Origin: Swaminathania salitolerans
GTDB taxonomy: Bacteria > Pseudomonadota > Alphaproteobacteria > Acetobacterales > Acetobacteraceae
Assembly (NCBI RefSeq): GCF_007988945.1
Contig: NZ_BJVC01000002.1
Location: 62,001 to 126,000, forward strand
Length of the DNA stretch: 64,000 nt
Direction: 5' to 3'
In this document: positions 27,049 to 36,890 of the stretch, one piece after another
How positions within the stretch are numbered: position 1 is the first letter of the stretch
Layout: every line of letters starts with the position of its first letter
Made by a program: the position numbers and the translations under genes
Notes under the pieces: model-generated
What the model saw: only the letters and a program-made list of their open reading frames with translations
Database searches by the model: none
What the model was told of the DNA's origin: nothing

Positions 27049-29436
27049 ATGGCCAGTCTGAACCTCGATCTCGAAATCACCGGAATGAGTTGCGCCGCTT
27101 GCGCTGCGAGGCTCGAGAAGCTTCTCAACCGTCAGGGCAATCTTCACGCCAGTGTCAATTTTTCCTCTCGCAGGGCGTTGATCGAAAGCGATGGCGACGG
27201 TCCGGATCTCGATGCCATCGAGGCGCTCATCGAGAAGGCGGGGTTCGGCATCGTCTATGAGGAACGTCTCTTCCAGATCACCGGGATGAGCTGTGCATCG
27301 TGCTCATCGCGGCTGGAACGGGTGCTGAACCGGATTCCCGGGGTTTCGGCCTCGGTCAACCTCGCCTCCGGGCGTGCCATCGTCCGGAGCGTTGCCGGAA
27401 CGATGAACGACGACCGGTTGATCGAGGCGATCGCAAAAGCGGGCTTCGGCGCCCGACCCGTCGAGGAGGAGGCATCGCAGCCCACTCCCCGGCAGGAACG
27501 CGGCGCGTTTCGCGAACTCGGCATAACCGCGCTCTTCTGTCTTCCATTCCTGGTCGGCATGGTCTTCATGGCGTTCGGGAGGCATGATTTCGTGCCCGTC
27601 TGGCTGCAATTCCTTTGCGCCAGTTTCGTCCAGCTCTATTCGGCGCGTTATTTCTACCGGAGCGCTTTTCACGCCCTGCGTTCCGGCTCGGCCAATATGA
27701 ACGTGCTCGTCGTGCTCGGCACGAGCATCGCCTATGGCTTCAGCGTCATCGTCATGGCTTTCGGGCTCGCTCTGCCGGTCTATTTCGAGGCGAGCGCGTT
27801 CGTGATCTTTCTCGTATCCGTCGGGCGGGCTCTGGAAGAGCGCGCGAGGCACCATGCGGCTCAAGGGCTCGAAGCCCTTTTGCGCCTCAAGCCCCAGTCA
27901 GCGAACCGGGTTGAGGGTGAGGAGATCGTGCCTTGCCCTGTGGACGCGTTGCGGCGCGGGGACGTGTTCCTCGTAAGGCCGGGTGAAACCGTGCCCGTCG
28001 ATGGCACGGTGATCGACGGATCGACCGAGATCGACGAGTCCATGATGACGGGCGAATCGGTTCCGGTACTGAGGCAGGCCGGGGATACGGTTCTGGCAGG
28101 GACGATGAACACCACCGGTGCGATACGCGCCCGCGCGACATCCCTTGGCAGCGATACCGCGCTCGCACGGATCGTCGCGCTGGTTTCGCGCGCCCAGGGA
28201 TCGAAGGCCCCGATCCAGCGTCTGGCCGACCGGGTCTCGGCGGTTTTCGTCCCCGTCATCATTGCAATCGCGCTCCTGACCTTTCTCGTCGGCTGGGGCG
28301 TGACCGGCGATGCGGTCTGGAGCCTCGTCTCGAGCATTTCGGTTCTCGTGATCGCCTGTCCGTGTTCGCTGGGCCTTGCGACCCCGACGGCGCTGATGGT
28401 CGGCACGGGCAGGGCTGCCAATGCGGGAATATTGTTCCGGAACGCCGAGGCACTCGAACGGATTCACAAACTGACCCGTATCGCCTTCGACAAGACGGGA
28501 ACCCTGACGACCGGCACGCCGACAGTGCGCGACGTCATCGTGACGAATGGCGCGAGCGAGAACGATCTGATCGCGGTCGCAGCGGCGCTTGAGCATAATT
28601 CGGAGCACCCGCTCGCGCGAGCGATCTGCTCGTTCGCGCAAGAAAGGCATGCGAAGAGGCATGGGGAGAGGCAAGGCGAGAAAGAGCAGGATCCGCAGGC
28701 GGCGATGACAGGGTTCCGGGCCATTCCAGGCAGCGGTGTCGAAGCGGAATGGCAAGGGGATATCTGCAGGCTGGGCACGCCTGCCTTCCTCGCCGCCAGC
28801 GGTGTGGACATGGCGTCGTTTCCCGACGCCGCACATGCGATGACGTCGGCAGCCGTGGCACGAGGGACGGTGCTTCTGGGAGTGCTGACCCTTGAGGACG
28901 GGATCCGTCCAGAGGCGGCGGAGGTTCTGGGCCGCCTCAGGCAGGACGGGATCGAATCGGTCATGCTGACGGGCGATACCCGACCCGTGGCGGAGAAGAT
29001 CGCAAACCTCCTGCGGATCGATCGCGTTTATGCCGCCCTCAAGCCGCAGGACAAGGTCAGGACATTGACGGAGCTTAGGGGACCGGGGCAGGTCGTGGGC
29101 ATGGCCGGGGACGGGGTAAACGACGCACCGGCCCTCGCCGCTGCCGATATCAGCATCGCCATAGGCTCCGGATCGCCAGCTGCGATGGAAACGGCGGACC
29201 TCGTTCTCATGACTTCGGATCTCAGGGCGATTCTCGATGCGTTGTCTCTCTCGGCGGCGACCGTCCGCAAGATCCGCCAGAACCTGATCTTCGCGTTCGG
29301 CTACAATATCGCTGCGGTCCCTCTGGCTGCCTTCGGCCTGCTGAATCCTGCCATCGCGGGAGGGGCCATGGCGTTGAGTTCGGTTTCCGTCGTCACGAAC
29401 TCGTTGCTTCTCAGACGGTGGAGATCGACGCGCTGA
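27049..29436 (+). CDS. actP: Cu(I)-exporting P1B-type ATPase
   Basis: A 795-residue copper exporter with two N-terminal HMA domains (GMSCAACAARLEKLLNR near 11 and GMSCASCSSRLERVLNR near 81). Eight membrane helices are predicted. The actuator motif MMTGES, the transport-site ACPCSLGLATP, the phosphorylation site DKTGTLT, the HP locus EHPLARAI and the hinge GDGVNDAPAL are all intact. A His/Lys-rich insert (RHAKRHGERQGEKEQ) lies in the nucleotide domain. Also called CopA in many species; I use actP only to separate it from the multicopper oxidase. It moves Cu(I) from cytoplasm to periplasm, where the oxidase detoxifies it. Confidence 0.95.
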   Translation: MASLNLDLEITGMSCAACAARLEKLLNRQGNLHASVNFSSRRALIESDGDGPDLDAIEALIEKAGFGIVYEERLFQITGMSCASCSSRLERVLNRIPGVSASVNLASGRAIVRSVAGTMNDDRLIEAIAKAGFGARPVEEEASQPTPRQERGAFRELGITALFCLPFLVGMVFMAFGRHDFVPVWLQFLCASFVQLYSARYFYRSAFHALRSGSANMNVLVVLGTSIAYGFSVIVMAFGLALPVYFEASAFVIFLVSVGRALEERARHHAAQGLEALLRLKPQSANRVEGEEIVPCPVDALRRGDVFLVRPGETVPVDGTVIDGSTEIDESMMTGESVPVLRQAGDTVLAGTMNTTGAIRARATSLGSDTALARIVALVSRAQGSKAPIQRLADRVSAVFVPVIIAIALLTFLVGWGVTGDAVWSLVSSISVLVIACPCSLGLATPTALMVGTGRAANAGILFRNAEALERIHKLTRIAFDKTGTLTTGTPTVRDVIVTNGASENDLIAVAAALEHNSEHPLARAICSFAQERHAKRHGERQGEKEQDPQAAMTGFRAIPGSGVEAEWQGDICRLGTPAFLAASGVDMASFPDAAHAMTSAAVARGTVLLGVLTLEDGIRPEAAEVLGRLRQDGIESVMLTGDTRPVAEKIANLLRIDRVYAALKPQDKVRTLTELRGPGQVVGMAGDGVNDAPALAAADISIAIGSGSPAAMETADLVLMTSDLRAILDALSLSAATVRKIRQNLIFAFGYNIAAVPLAAFGLLNPAIAGGAMALSSVSVVTNSLLLRRWRSTR

Positions 29437-29529
29437 GCGCATAATCTGGCGTCATGACCCAGCCGGACTCTCATGCGGCAAAACTGCGATCACACAATGA
29501 GATGACAGAATGAAAGGAAGCGAGACGCC

Positions 29530-29721
29530 ATGCGATACGATCGGGACGAGGACGGAGTCGAGAGCGAGTTTCGGCAATTGCTCGAAGAAACGCAGCGGGA
29601 TGCGCAGAGCCTCAACGCGCTGAGCGGGCGCGATTCGGGAATTCCCGAGGATCTGAGGCTCAGGATCAGCGCTCTGGCTGACAAGATAGACGCCCTGGTC
29701 GATCTCTCCCGTTTCCACTGA
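29530..29721 (+). CDS. Small acidic helical protein (63 residues)
   Basis: ATG 29530 with AAGGAAG upstream, 93 bases after the copper ATPase. The predicted product is acidic and mostly helical (EFRQLLEETQRDAQSLNALSG, LRLRISALADKIDALVDLSRF). No membrane segment, signal or metal motif is seen, and I do not recognise a family. The amino-acid mix and heptad-like pattern look like real coding sequence. It may be cotranscribed with the ATPase. An antisense frame covering it is more Arg/Ser-rich and less plausible. Confidence 0.5.
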   Translation: MRYDRDEDGVESEFRQLLEETQRDAQSLNALSGRDSGIPEDLRLRISALADKIDALVDLSRFH

Positions 29722-29771
29722 CGCGGCACCCCGATGGCGACGCCCCGATAGCGCGACATTCCGGTAACATA

Positions 29772-29789
29772 CGTTGCGTTTTTGCAACG
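29772..29789. repeat. CGTTGC-N6-GCAACG inverted repeat upstream of TonB receptor
   Basis: Exact arms CGTTGC (29772-29777) and GCAACG (29784-29789) with a GTTTTT loop, 50 bases after the small acidic gene and 120 bases before the TonB receptor start. It could be a weak terminator for the former or an operator for the latter. The same arms occur upstream of the receptor at 14293. Confidence 0.4.
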
Positions 29790-29908
29790 CGCGGGCATGA
29801 ATGATCGTCTCGGCCTTGTAACGGACAACTGGAGACTTGCCGTTACGGACCGGTCCTGCAACGAAGTATGACAGTATCGTCACTTTCTTCGTTCAGGTCC
29901 GAAACGTC

Positions 29909-32896
29909 ATGAGATATCAGTCCGTACTCGCCCGTGTGCTCGGGGCGACTATTCTGTCCTCGGCTGCCTTTTGCCTTCCCGACGCCCTTGCTGCGACGGC
30001 GGATACAGGGTCTGGCGCGGGAATGAAGGCGAATACGCAGTCTCATTCTGGAAACGGCACGCTTCGCACGGGCAGGAAGGCCAAGGCGACGCCGCGCGCT
30101 GCATCGCTCTCGGCAAAACCCTCCGTCACGACGGATGGGTCCAGAGCAGCGGTCCCGGTCGCGGCACCTGCAGCCAAGCCCGTCTCCCGTCGCCGGACCT
30201 TGTCGGCGCCGGTCGCTGAGGGCGGAACGGAGAGCATCGTCGTCACCGGCTCGATGCTGCGCAGCTCGAACAACCAGAACGCCAACCCGGTTCAGATCGT
30301 GACCGCAAAGCAGATCCAGCAGACCTCTGCCGTGACGCTCGGCGACTATCTGCAGCGTCTTCCCTCGATCGGCAATTCGGGCGCGTCCAATACGCAGACA
30401 AACGGTTTCGGCGGCGTCTCCTGCACCGATATCCGCAATCTGAGCAGCAAGCGCGTTCTCGTGCTGGTGGATGGCAAGCGCGTTGCACAGGACCCGGGTG
30501 CGGCCTGCGTCGATCTCAACACGATCCCGATCGAACAGATCGCGAGTGTCGAAATCCTGAAGGATGGCGGTTCGGAGCTCTACGGTGCCGACGCCGTATC
30601 GGGTGTCGTGAACATCAAGCTGCGTCACGATCTGACAACGGGTGGCTTCACCATTCGAGGCGGCATCACCGATCGCGGCGATTCCCGGACCGGGCTGATT
30701 TCCGGATTCAAGGGATGGAATTTCGATCATGACAAGGGCAACATCACCCTCGCGGGACAATACATGACCCAGGGGCCGGTCATGCAGCGCAACCGGGAGT
30801 GGTCGCGTCTCGTGCAGGCTTCGAACGATCCCGGCGTGCCGCCCATCTACGGTTCCGGATATTCCGCCAATACGCGCGTGCTCAGCGGCCCGGGGGCGGG
30901 CCTCATATCCAATAATGACGGGAGCACATTCTCGAACTATACCAGTGCCGATCGCTATAACTACGGAAACAACCAGAGTCTTTCCAACTACATCCAGAAT
31001 TCGGTACTCTCCGGCGATGCGCATTACCGGTTCAGCGACCATTTCAACATCTACGCCAATGTCCGCTATGCTCACAAGACCGCTGCGGCGTCTCTCGCAC
31101 CGTCACCCGTTGCGGGATCCATCTATCCGTCCCAGCTCTCCAACCCCCTGACCCTGCCTGCAAACGCCCCTTACAACCCGTTCGGCGTCGATACGATCGT
31201 CCAGCGGCGCTATACGGATCTGGGGGACAGGCGGCAGGAATATGCGACCGACAATCTCCAGATCACCGGGGGGATGAACGGTCTTATCGCCCATGACTGG
31301 TATTATGATGCGTCGATGGGGTATGGCGTGAGCCAGGCACGCTACGACACCAACAACATGGGCAATTACCGTCATATCCTCGAGGAATACGGTATCCGCC
31401 AGATCGATCCGACCGATCCGGGCAGCGCCGTGACCTACGACCCTTCCGTCTGTCAGGCAGCGGCAGGATGCACGTTGCAGAACCCCTTTGCGCCCATGTC
31501 GCAGCAGGGGGCGTCCTACGCCAAGTTCAACCAGCACGATCATTCGCAATACATGATCCGTGACTTCAATCTGCGCGTGAACAACGACAAGGTCGTGAGG
31601 ATGCCCTACGAGCATGGCGGCGCTCTGGGTCTCGCCTTCGGTCTCGAACACCGCAGCGAACAGCTGAGCTATGCGCCCGATCCTCTGGCGGTCAACGGCG
31701 ATACGACCGGCAACACCCAGTCCTATACCGGTGGCGGATTCAACGCGACGGAGATCTATGGAGAGGCGAAACTGCCGCTTCTGCGCGATGCGTTCCTCGC
31801 CAGGGATCTGACCGTGGATGCGCAGGGACGCTGGTCTCACTACAACACGTTCGGAAATACCCAGAACTGGAAGGTCGGCATCAACTGGGCGCCGATCCGC
31901 GATATCAGGTTCCGTGCGACACTTGGCACCTCCTATCGCCAGCCCAATGTCTATGAGCTCTATCAGGGGCAGTCTCTGGGTTACGCCGCGGCGAACGATC
32001 CCTGTTCGGGTGCGTCGAGCCCGACCGTGGTTGCCAACTGCATGAAGCAGGGGATCGATCCCTCGACTTTCGAGGTTGCCAATTCCGGTCAGGTTCCGGC
32101 GATCAGCGGCGGAAACCAGAATCTGAGGCCGGAAACCGGACGCACCTATACGGTCGGCACGGTGATCACGCCACGCTGGGTGCCGGGCCTCTCGGCATCG
32201 GTCGAATACTGGCATTATACCATCAAGAACGCGATCAGTGCCGTCTCGGCGCAATATGTGCTCGATTCCTGCTATACGGGTTCCTCGCCGCAATACTGCT
32301 CGGACATCACGCGCTCCTCCAACGGGCAGATCAACTATGTCAGTACGCTGTATGACAATCTCGGCGGTCTGAAGACATCCGGCATCGATTTCGATCTGGA
32401 TTATCGCTTCCGTATCAACCGCAGCAACGTATTGACCCTGTCGAACAATCTGCAGCAGATCGTCTCTTACCTGCAGCAGAACGAACCCGGCGGACAATGG
32501 TACAACTATGCCGGTCGTCTCTTCTTCCAGGGATCGTCAGCCGTCGGGATGCCGAATGGCATACCGCGTCTGAGCAACTACACGACGGCCTCGTGGCAGC
32601 ATAAGGCTTTCACCTTCACCTATATGCTCCATTATACGGGCGGTATGGTCTGGAACGACATGTCGCAGGATCTGACGCCGCAGACGGCGGGTCAGTGGCG
32701 GACGCCTGGGATCTTCACGCATGACGTGACCGTGAATTATCGCTGGAACAAGTGGAATTTCGAGGGCGGGGTGAATAACATCCTCGACAAGAAACCGCCT
32801 TTCGTCCTCGATACGGCCACCAATACCGCCAATGCGATCTATTCCGGTGCTATTATCGGCCGGTATGTCTTCCTTCAGGTCAATCGTTCGTTCTGA
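29909..32896 (+). CDS. TonB-dependent outer-membrane receptor, large
   Basis: A 995-residue receptor. ATG 29909 gives a signal peptide (LARVLGATILSSAAFCLPDALA); the open frame upstream is non-coding. A disordered Ala/Pro/Ser/Lys-rich region of about 80 residues precedes the TonB box ESIVVTGSM (about residues 105-113). The plug has TLGDYLQRLPSIGNSG, VLVLVDGKRV, IPIEQIASVEILKDGGSELYGADAVSGVVNIKL, the standard plug signature. Cys pairs occur in plug and loops. The barrel ends YVFLQVNRSF with a terminal Phe. The ligand is not readable; proteins of this subclass occur in multiple paralogues in acetic acid bacteria. Confidence 0.9.
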   Translation: MRYQSVLARVLGATILSSAAFCLPDALAATADTGSGAGMKANTQSHSGNGTLRTGRKAKATPRAASLSAKPSVTTDGSRAAVPVAAPAAKPVSRRRTLSAPVAEGGTESIVVTGSMLRSSNNQNANPVQIVTAKQIQQTSAVTLGDYLQRLPSIGNSGASNTQTNGFGGVSCTDIRNLSSKRVLVLVDGKRVAQDPGAACVDLNTIPIEQIASVEILKDGGSELYGADAVSGVVNIKLRHDLTTGGFTIRGGITDRGDSRTGLISGFKGWNFDHDKGNITLAGQYMTQGPVMQRNREWSRLVQASNDPGVPPIYGSGYSANTRVLSGPGAGLISNNDGSTFSNYTSADRYNYGNNQSLSNYIQNSVLSGDAHYRFSDHFNIYANVRYAHKTAAASLAPSPVAGSIYPSQLSNPLTLPANAPYNPFGVDTIVQRRYTDLGDRRQEYATDNLQITGGMNGLIAHDWYYDASMGYGVSQARYDTNNMGNYRHILEEYGIRQIDPTDPGSAVTYDPSVCQAAAGCTLQNPFAPMSQQGASYAKFNQHDHSQYMIRDFNLRVNNDKVVRMPYEHGGALGLAFGLEHRSEQLSYAPDPLAVNGDTTGNTQSYTGGGFNATEIYGEAKLPLLRDAFLARDLTVDAQGRWSHYNTFGNTQNWKVGINWAPIRDIRFRATLGTSYRQPNVYELYQGQSLGYAAANDPCSGASSPTVVANCMKQGIDPSTFEVANSGQVPAISGGNQNLRPETGRTYTVGTVITPRWVPGLSASVEYWHYTIKNAISAVSAQYVLDSCYTGSSPQYCSDITRSSNGQINYVSTLYDNLGGLKTSGIDFDLDYRFRINRSNVLTLSNNLQQIVSYLQQNEPGGQWYNYAGRLFFQGSSAVGMPNGIPRLSNYTTASWQHKAFTFTYMLHYTGGMVWNDMSQDLTPQTAGQWRTPGIFTHDVTVNYRWNKWNFEGGVNNILDKKPPFVLDTATNTANAIYSGAIIGRYVFLQVNRSF

Positions 32897-32918
32897 GCCC
32901 GGTTTCCAGAGCCTGCCT

Positions 32919-32937
32919 GCGTGCCGTGACGGCACGC
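32919..32937. terminator. GC-rich hairpin between convergent genes
   Basis: GCGTGCCG (32919-32926) pairs exactly with CGGCACGC (32930-32937) with a TGA loop, between the TonB receptor end (32896) and the leftward DUF2141 end (32955). Likely bidirectional; no T-tract. Confidence 0.5.
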
Positions 32938-32954
32938 GGACAGGACAGGCAGCC

Positions 32955-33398
32955 TCAGCGTGTGATCAGGCGCAGGCTGATGGCACCACCGGCAGGAGTA
33001 ACCTGCATCGCGCATTGCGCGAAATCCGGAGGACCGAATCTCAGTACCGGATTGCGGGAGAAGCCGACCGGCTCGGTCGGCATACCGATGAAGGACCGGT
33101 CGAGCTTCCCGTTTCCGTTCCGATCCTGGAAGACCTGAACCGCATAGATCCCCGGCTTCACGTCCGGAAAGGTCGCAACCGTCTTCGGGGGGGTGGCAGG
33201 CAGTTCCGTCCTGTAGTCGCAGCTCCGTTTCAGGAATTCGTCCTTGCGGCACAGGGCGATACGGATCGTGCCTTTCGCATCGGGCACGTTCTCGATTGTG
33301 GTCGTAAGGCTCGCTCCCCGTGCCGGAGCGCCGAGACAGAAAAGCGACGTTGCCGCGAAAGCAAGGAGTCCGGCAAGACGGGATCTGTCATGTATCAT
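32955..33398 (-). CDS. DUF2141 domain protein, last gene of the carotenoid operon
   Basis: A 147-residue exported protein: signal LLAFAATSLFCLGAPARG, then a DUF2141 domain with IENVPDAKGTIRIALCRKDEF, VKPGIYAVQVFQDRNGNGKLD and FIGMPTEPVGFSRNP, all hallmark strings of the family. DUF2141 proteins are small beta-rich secreted proteins that often accompany C30 carotenoid genes; their function is unknown. The ATG overlaps the glycosyltransferase 3' end by 11 bases, so translation is coupled. Confidence 0.88.
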   Translation of the reverse strand: MIHDRSRLAGLLAFAATSLFCLGAPARGASLTTTIENVPDAKGTIRIALCRKDEFLKRSCDYRTELPATPPKTVATFPDVKPGIYAVQVFQDRNGNGKLDRSFIGMPTEPVGFSRNPVLRFGPPDFAQCAMQVTPAGGAISLRLITR

Positions 33399-34503
33399 AG
33401 TGACGTCCTCTCCAGGATACGGGGCGCTTGAGAATATGGCGCAGCCGGGCGTGATACTGGATCACGAGCAACAGGGCTACGCCGAGAGGATGGAACACTA
33501 TCCCTTTCAGCGATTGCCGGCTACGCAGCGCGATCAGAAGCCTGACACCCAGACTCGCAAATCGCGCCAGACGGATGGATCGGGATGAGCGGCACAGGAA
33601 CGGCAGAACATGTCCGCCGCCAAGGATCACGGTCCAGACCGGAAGGGAGACCGGACCGGCGAGCCCCTCCACAGCGTTCTTCATGAGGCCTGCATAGACT
33701 TCGCGCGCATTGCGATACATGCGGCAGGTTGCGATGTCGGAGGCATCGATGATGGCTGTGCGAAACCCGGCCTGACGCATATGGCGCGCCAGAGCCAGAC
33801 CGTCATGCAACCGGCTCCTTATCGCAGCATGGCCGCCCGCCCGACGATAGGCATCCGCGCGAACGAAGACGAGCTGACCGCAGGCAGCAGCGAGGGCCGG
33901 TTGCGTCCCGCGGTCGAACGGCAGGGGAAGATAGCCCTGGATCAGCAGGTCGATGAAGGGCAGCAGCATCCATTCGAGTATGCTTTTCGTGATCTGTCTC
34001 GGCACGCCGCTGATCATGTCCGGCTTTCCGGATGCGTTCGCCCCGGCGGTCAGGCGCGCGATCGCACCGCGTTCGAGGCGGACATCGGCATCGAGAAACA
34101 GGAAAAACGACCCGTTCGCATGGTCGGCAAGCTGGGCGCAGGCATGGGTCTTTCCGCACCAGCCTTCCGGCAGATCCGCGCCCGCGACGATTCTGAGGCG
34201 GGGGTCGGCGATCGTGCGCGCGCGGGCAGCCGTACCGTCATCCGAATGGTCGTCGAGGACGATGATCTCGGCGACGCACGCACTGTCCTCCAGCACATTG
34301 CGCAGGACGTCAACGATCTGTCCCGCCTCGTTTCTCGCGGGAATGAGGACGGAGACCCGGGGTGCTGCGTGATTGCCCGGCTTTGCGGGAAGCTTTCCGA
34401 GTGCACGAAGATTGGCGAGAGCGACGATGCAGGGGAGAATTGCGAGAGCGAGGGCACTGCGCTCGAGACCGCGCTGAACGGGGCCGGTTTCAGGTCTGCG
34501 CAT
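33388..34503 (-). CDS. crtQ: Family 2 glycosyltransferase, CrtQ-like
   Basis: A 371-residue membrane-associated GT2 enzyme. The N-terminal helix is ALALAILPCIVALANL. The GT-A fold begins VSVLIPARNEAGQIVDVLRNV, with DDHSDDGT and the DxD motif in FLFLDADVRLERGAI. The segment ITKSILEWMLLPFIDLLIQGYLP and C-terminal hydrophobic helices fit the CrtQ group that adds a sugar to diaponeurosporenoic acid in staphyloxanthin synthesis. Symbol given by analogy. It overlaps the upstream acyltransferase by 14 bases. Confidence 0.8.
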   Translation of the reverse strand: MRRPETGPVQRGLERSALALAILPCIVALANLRALGKLPAKPGNHAAPRVSVLIPARNEAGQIVDVLRNVLEDSACVAEIIVLDDHSDDGTAARARTIADPRLRIVAGADLPEGWCGKTHACAQLADHANGSFFLFLDADVRLERGAIARLTAGANASGKPDMISGVPRQITKSILEWMLLPFIDLLIQGYLPLPFDRGTQPALAAACGQLVFVRADAYRRAGGHAAIRSRLHDGLALARHMRQAGFRTAIIDASDIATCRMYRNAREVYAGLMKNAVEGLAGPVSLPVWTVILGGGHVLPFLCRSSRSIRLARFASLGVRLLIALRSRQSLKGIVFHPLGVALLLVIQYHARLRHILKRPVSWRGRHYDT

Positions 34504-35317
34504 TGCGATGTCCGCGCCTTCCCACGCTGGTGAGACCGGTAATCAGTCGACGGAAGAGAGCATAAACGCCCCCGGGTCCGTCATCGCGTTCATCACGTCG
34601 ACCGAATACGGCCTCGAAACCGGAAAACTCTCCGGCCACCACCCGTTCCGCCAGCAAGTCCATGGTTTCCTCGAGAGCGGCTTCCAGCGTGGCGGTCAGG
34701 GAAGAGGGGCGGAGCCCTTCTCCTGCCTCGAGCGGCGTGCCGAACAGGACGGCGATCTCCGACCGGCTTCCGGCTCCGCTCACATATTCCAGTGCGACCG
34801 GAACGATCAGGGCAGTCCTGCATGATGCCGCGAGATGGGCGACGCCGGGGCGGATCGCCAGAGGACGCTCGCGCACATCCGCGAAGCGTCCCTGGGCCGT
34901 GATCCAGAAAACGCCGCCGCGCTTCAATATGGACCGGGCCTCTTGCAGGAAGCGTCTTATCGAAGCCGGCTCTTTCGGGTCGAGGCCGATGAAACCCGCC
35001 CGGTTCAGAAAGGGATAGGTCGAAAGTGCCCTGGCCTCGATGGGACCGAAACCGGGCCGGTCCTTGAACAGCTTCGTTTGCAGCGTCGCAAATACGGCCG
35101 GATCCCACCAGGAAGGATGGTTCGTGTAGAGTAGCACCCCCTGACCCGCCCCGGGCCGGGGAATGGCACCGGCGACGAGCAGGGAGGCAAAGCGGCTTCG
35201 CACGCGCGAGGCGAGGGCCTGGGCCACGCGCGCGGAGAGGAACGGCGAACGCCCGTACGCGCGCGTGAGGTCACCCGGCACGGGCCAGCCCGGGTTCTCT
35301 CCCCCTGACATCCGCAT
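34490..35317 (-). CDS. Acyltransferase (PlsC-like) in carotenoid operon
   Basis: A 275-residue PlsC/LPLAT-type acyltransferase. The catalytic NHxxxxD motif is NHPSWWDP (about residues 65-72); the second block FWITAQGRFADVRERP stands where PlsC has FPEGTRS. In the staphyloxanthin pathway CrtO acylates the glycosyl carotenoid; this unrelated-fold enzyme could do that job here. That is inference from operon position. The start at 35317 overlaps the preceding gene by 47 bases, and a start a few codons later is possible. Confidence 0.78.
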   Translation of the reverse strand: MRMSGGENPGWPVPGDLTRAYGRSPFLSARVAQALASRVRSRFASLLVAGAIPRPGAGQGVLLYTNHPSWWDPAVFATLQTKLFKDRPGFGPIEARALSTYPFLNRAGFIGLDPKEPASIRRFLQEARSILKRGGVFWITAQGRFADVRERPLAIRPGVAHLAASCRTALIVPVALEYVSGAGSRSEIAVLFGTPLEAGEGLRPSSLTATLEAALEETMDLLAERVVAGEFSGFEAVFGRRDERDDGPGGVYALFRRLITGLTSVGRRGHRNAQT

Positions 35318-36890
35318 CCAGGCAATCGGCCGCGATCCACCCGGACATCAGGGCCATGGGCATTCCCGGGCCCGGATGGGCGCTCCCGCCCGCGAAATAG
35401 AGGCCGCCCAGTCCGGCGGAGCGGTTCGCCGGTTTGAAGCCGCCATCGAGCCGACCGTGACTTGCGAGACCGTAAATGGCGCCCGCCTGCGGGGCGTAGC
35501 GCCTGTGGATGTCCATCGGTGTGAGATGATGCTCGCACTGGATGCGGGACCGCAGATCCGGCATGCCACCGGCCCGCTCGAGCTTTCTGAGGATCGTCTC
35601 GCGGTAACCGGGAAAAATCTCCGTCCAGTTCTGCCCCGGGCGGAGATAGGGCGTGTGGACGAGAACATAGAGCGCCTCCCCACCGGGAGGGGCGACCCCG
35701 GGTTCCGTCCGGGCGGGAGCTGCGAGATAGCAGGTCGGGTCCGGCGCCGGGCGTCCCTCGCGGTAGATGGCTTCGAATTCTTCCTCGGGATCGCGAGAGA
35801 AGACGAAATTATGGTGGGCCAGATGGTCATAGGCCTTGTTCAGCCCGAGATAGAGCACGACCCCCGAACAGGCCGGTTCGCGCTTCTTCCATTGCCGCCG
35901 GAACTGCCGCCATGCTGCGGGTGCCCGATCCCGGTCGATCAGCTCCCGCATCGTCCGCACCGAGTCGGCGTTGGAAACGACAGCAGAGGCGCCGATCGTC
36001 TCGCCATTCTCCAGAACAACGCCATGGACGCGCCTGCGGTCATGAAGAATCCTGACGACCCGGCTATCCGTCCGGAACGTGACTCCCTGTTCTTCGGCAA
36101 TTTCCCGCAAGGCTTGGGGCACGGCGCGCGTCCCTCCGACAGGATACCAGATGCCCTCATCGACCTGCATATGAGCGATGCCCGTCAGCACGGCTGGCGC
36201 CTGCAGGGGGTTCGAACCGACATACTGGGTGAAATGATCGAATACCTGCACGGCCTTTGGATTGGCGATGCGCTTCCTGATCTCGCGCCCCAGGGTCGAG
36301 TGCATGCGCAGGGCCGCGATGTCGCGCATGACCTCGGGGCGGAACGACTGCCCGAGATCGAGCGTGTCCCCGATGCCACCGACGGATTTCCAGAACACGA
36401 ACCGTCTGGAAATGTCATGCAGGGTCTCGCTCATCGCGATGAGATCGCGATATCCCTTTCCGTCACCGGGGTGGCGATCCTCGAGAGAGCGCGCCATGGC
36501 CTCGATATTCTCGAGAAGATCGAGCCGGTCGCCATCGTCGAAGAAACACCGCCATTGCGGGTCGAGGCGATGCATTTCGAGGCGATCCTCGAGAGTGTGG
36601 CCGGCCTCGTTCATGATCCTGCGCAGCACCGAGGGGAGGGTGAGGATCGTCGGTCCCATGTCGAAACGAAAACCCTGGTCCTTCCACTCGGCGGCTTTTC
36701 CTCCGGTCCAGTCATTGGCCTCGCACACGACCACGTCATGCCCCCGCGCGCTGAGCGTGCAGGCCGCGGCCAGACCGCCAAGACCTGCGCCGATGACCAC
36801 AACCGGACCGTCGGAGGCGCGGCCCGGAGCCTGGGCGCCAAAGGCGCGGGGACCGGGCGCGTGCGCGCTGGCGAAACCTGGCTTCTTCAT
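35271..36890 (-). CDS. Carotenoid desaturase/oxidase, CrtN/CrtP family
   Basis: A 539-residue flavin-dependent enzyme of the phytoene desaturase family. ATG 36890 overlaps the stop of the upstream paralogue by one base. After about 28 residues comes the FAD-binding GAGLGGLAAACTLSARGH with a following acidic residue (VVVCEAN). GFRFDMGPTILTLPSVL and the C-terminal GLGGLYFAGGSAHPGPGMPMAL are family signatures. Having two such enzymes plus an aldehyde dehydrogenase is the C30 arrangement, in which one desaturates and the other oxidises a terminal methyl group. Which does which cannot be told from sequence alone. The 46-base overlap with the acyltransferase is unusual. Confidence 0.85.
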   Translation of the reverse strand: MKKPGFASAHAPGPRAFGAQAPGRASDGPVVVIGAGLGGLAAACTLSARGHDVVVCEANDWTGGKAAEWKDQGFRFDMGPTILTLPSVLRRIMNEAGHTLEDRLEMHRLDPQWRCFFDDGDRLDLLENIEAMARSLEDRHPGDGKGYRDLIAMSETLHDISRRFVFWKSVGGIGDTLDLGQSFRPEVMRDIAALRMHSTLGREIRKRIANPKAVQVFDHFTQYVGSNPLQAPAVLTGIAHMQVDEGIWYPVGGTRAVPQALREIAEEQGVTFRTDSRVVRILHDRRRVHGVVLENGETIGASAVVSNADSVRTMRELIDRDRAPAAWRQFRRQWKKREPACSGVVLYLGLNKAYDHLAHHNFVFSRDPEEEFEAIYREGRPAPDPTCYLAAPARTEPGVAPPGGEALYVLVHTPYLRPGQNWTEIFPGYRETILRKLERAGGMPDLRSRIQCEHHLTPMDIHRRYAPQAGAIYGLASHGRLDGGFKPANRSAGLGGLYFAGGSAHPGPGMPMALMSGWIAADCLDADVRGREPGLARAG

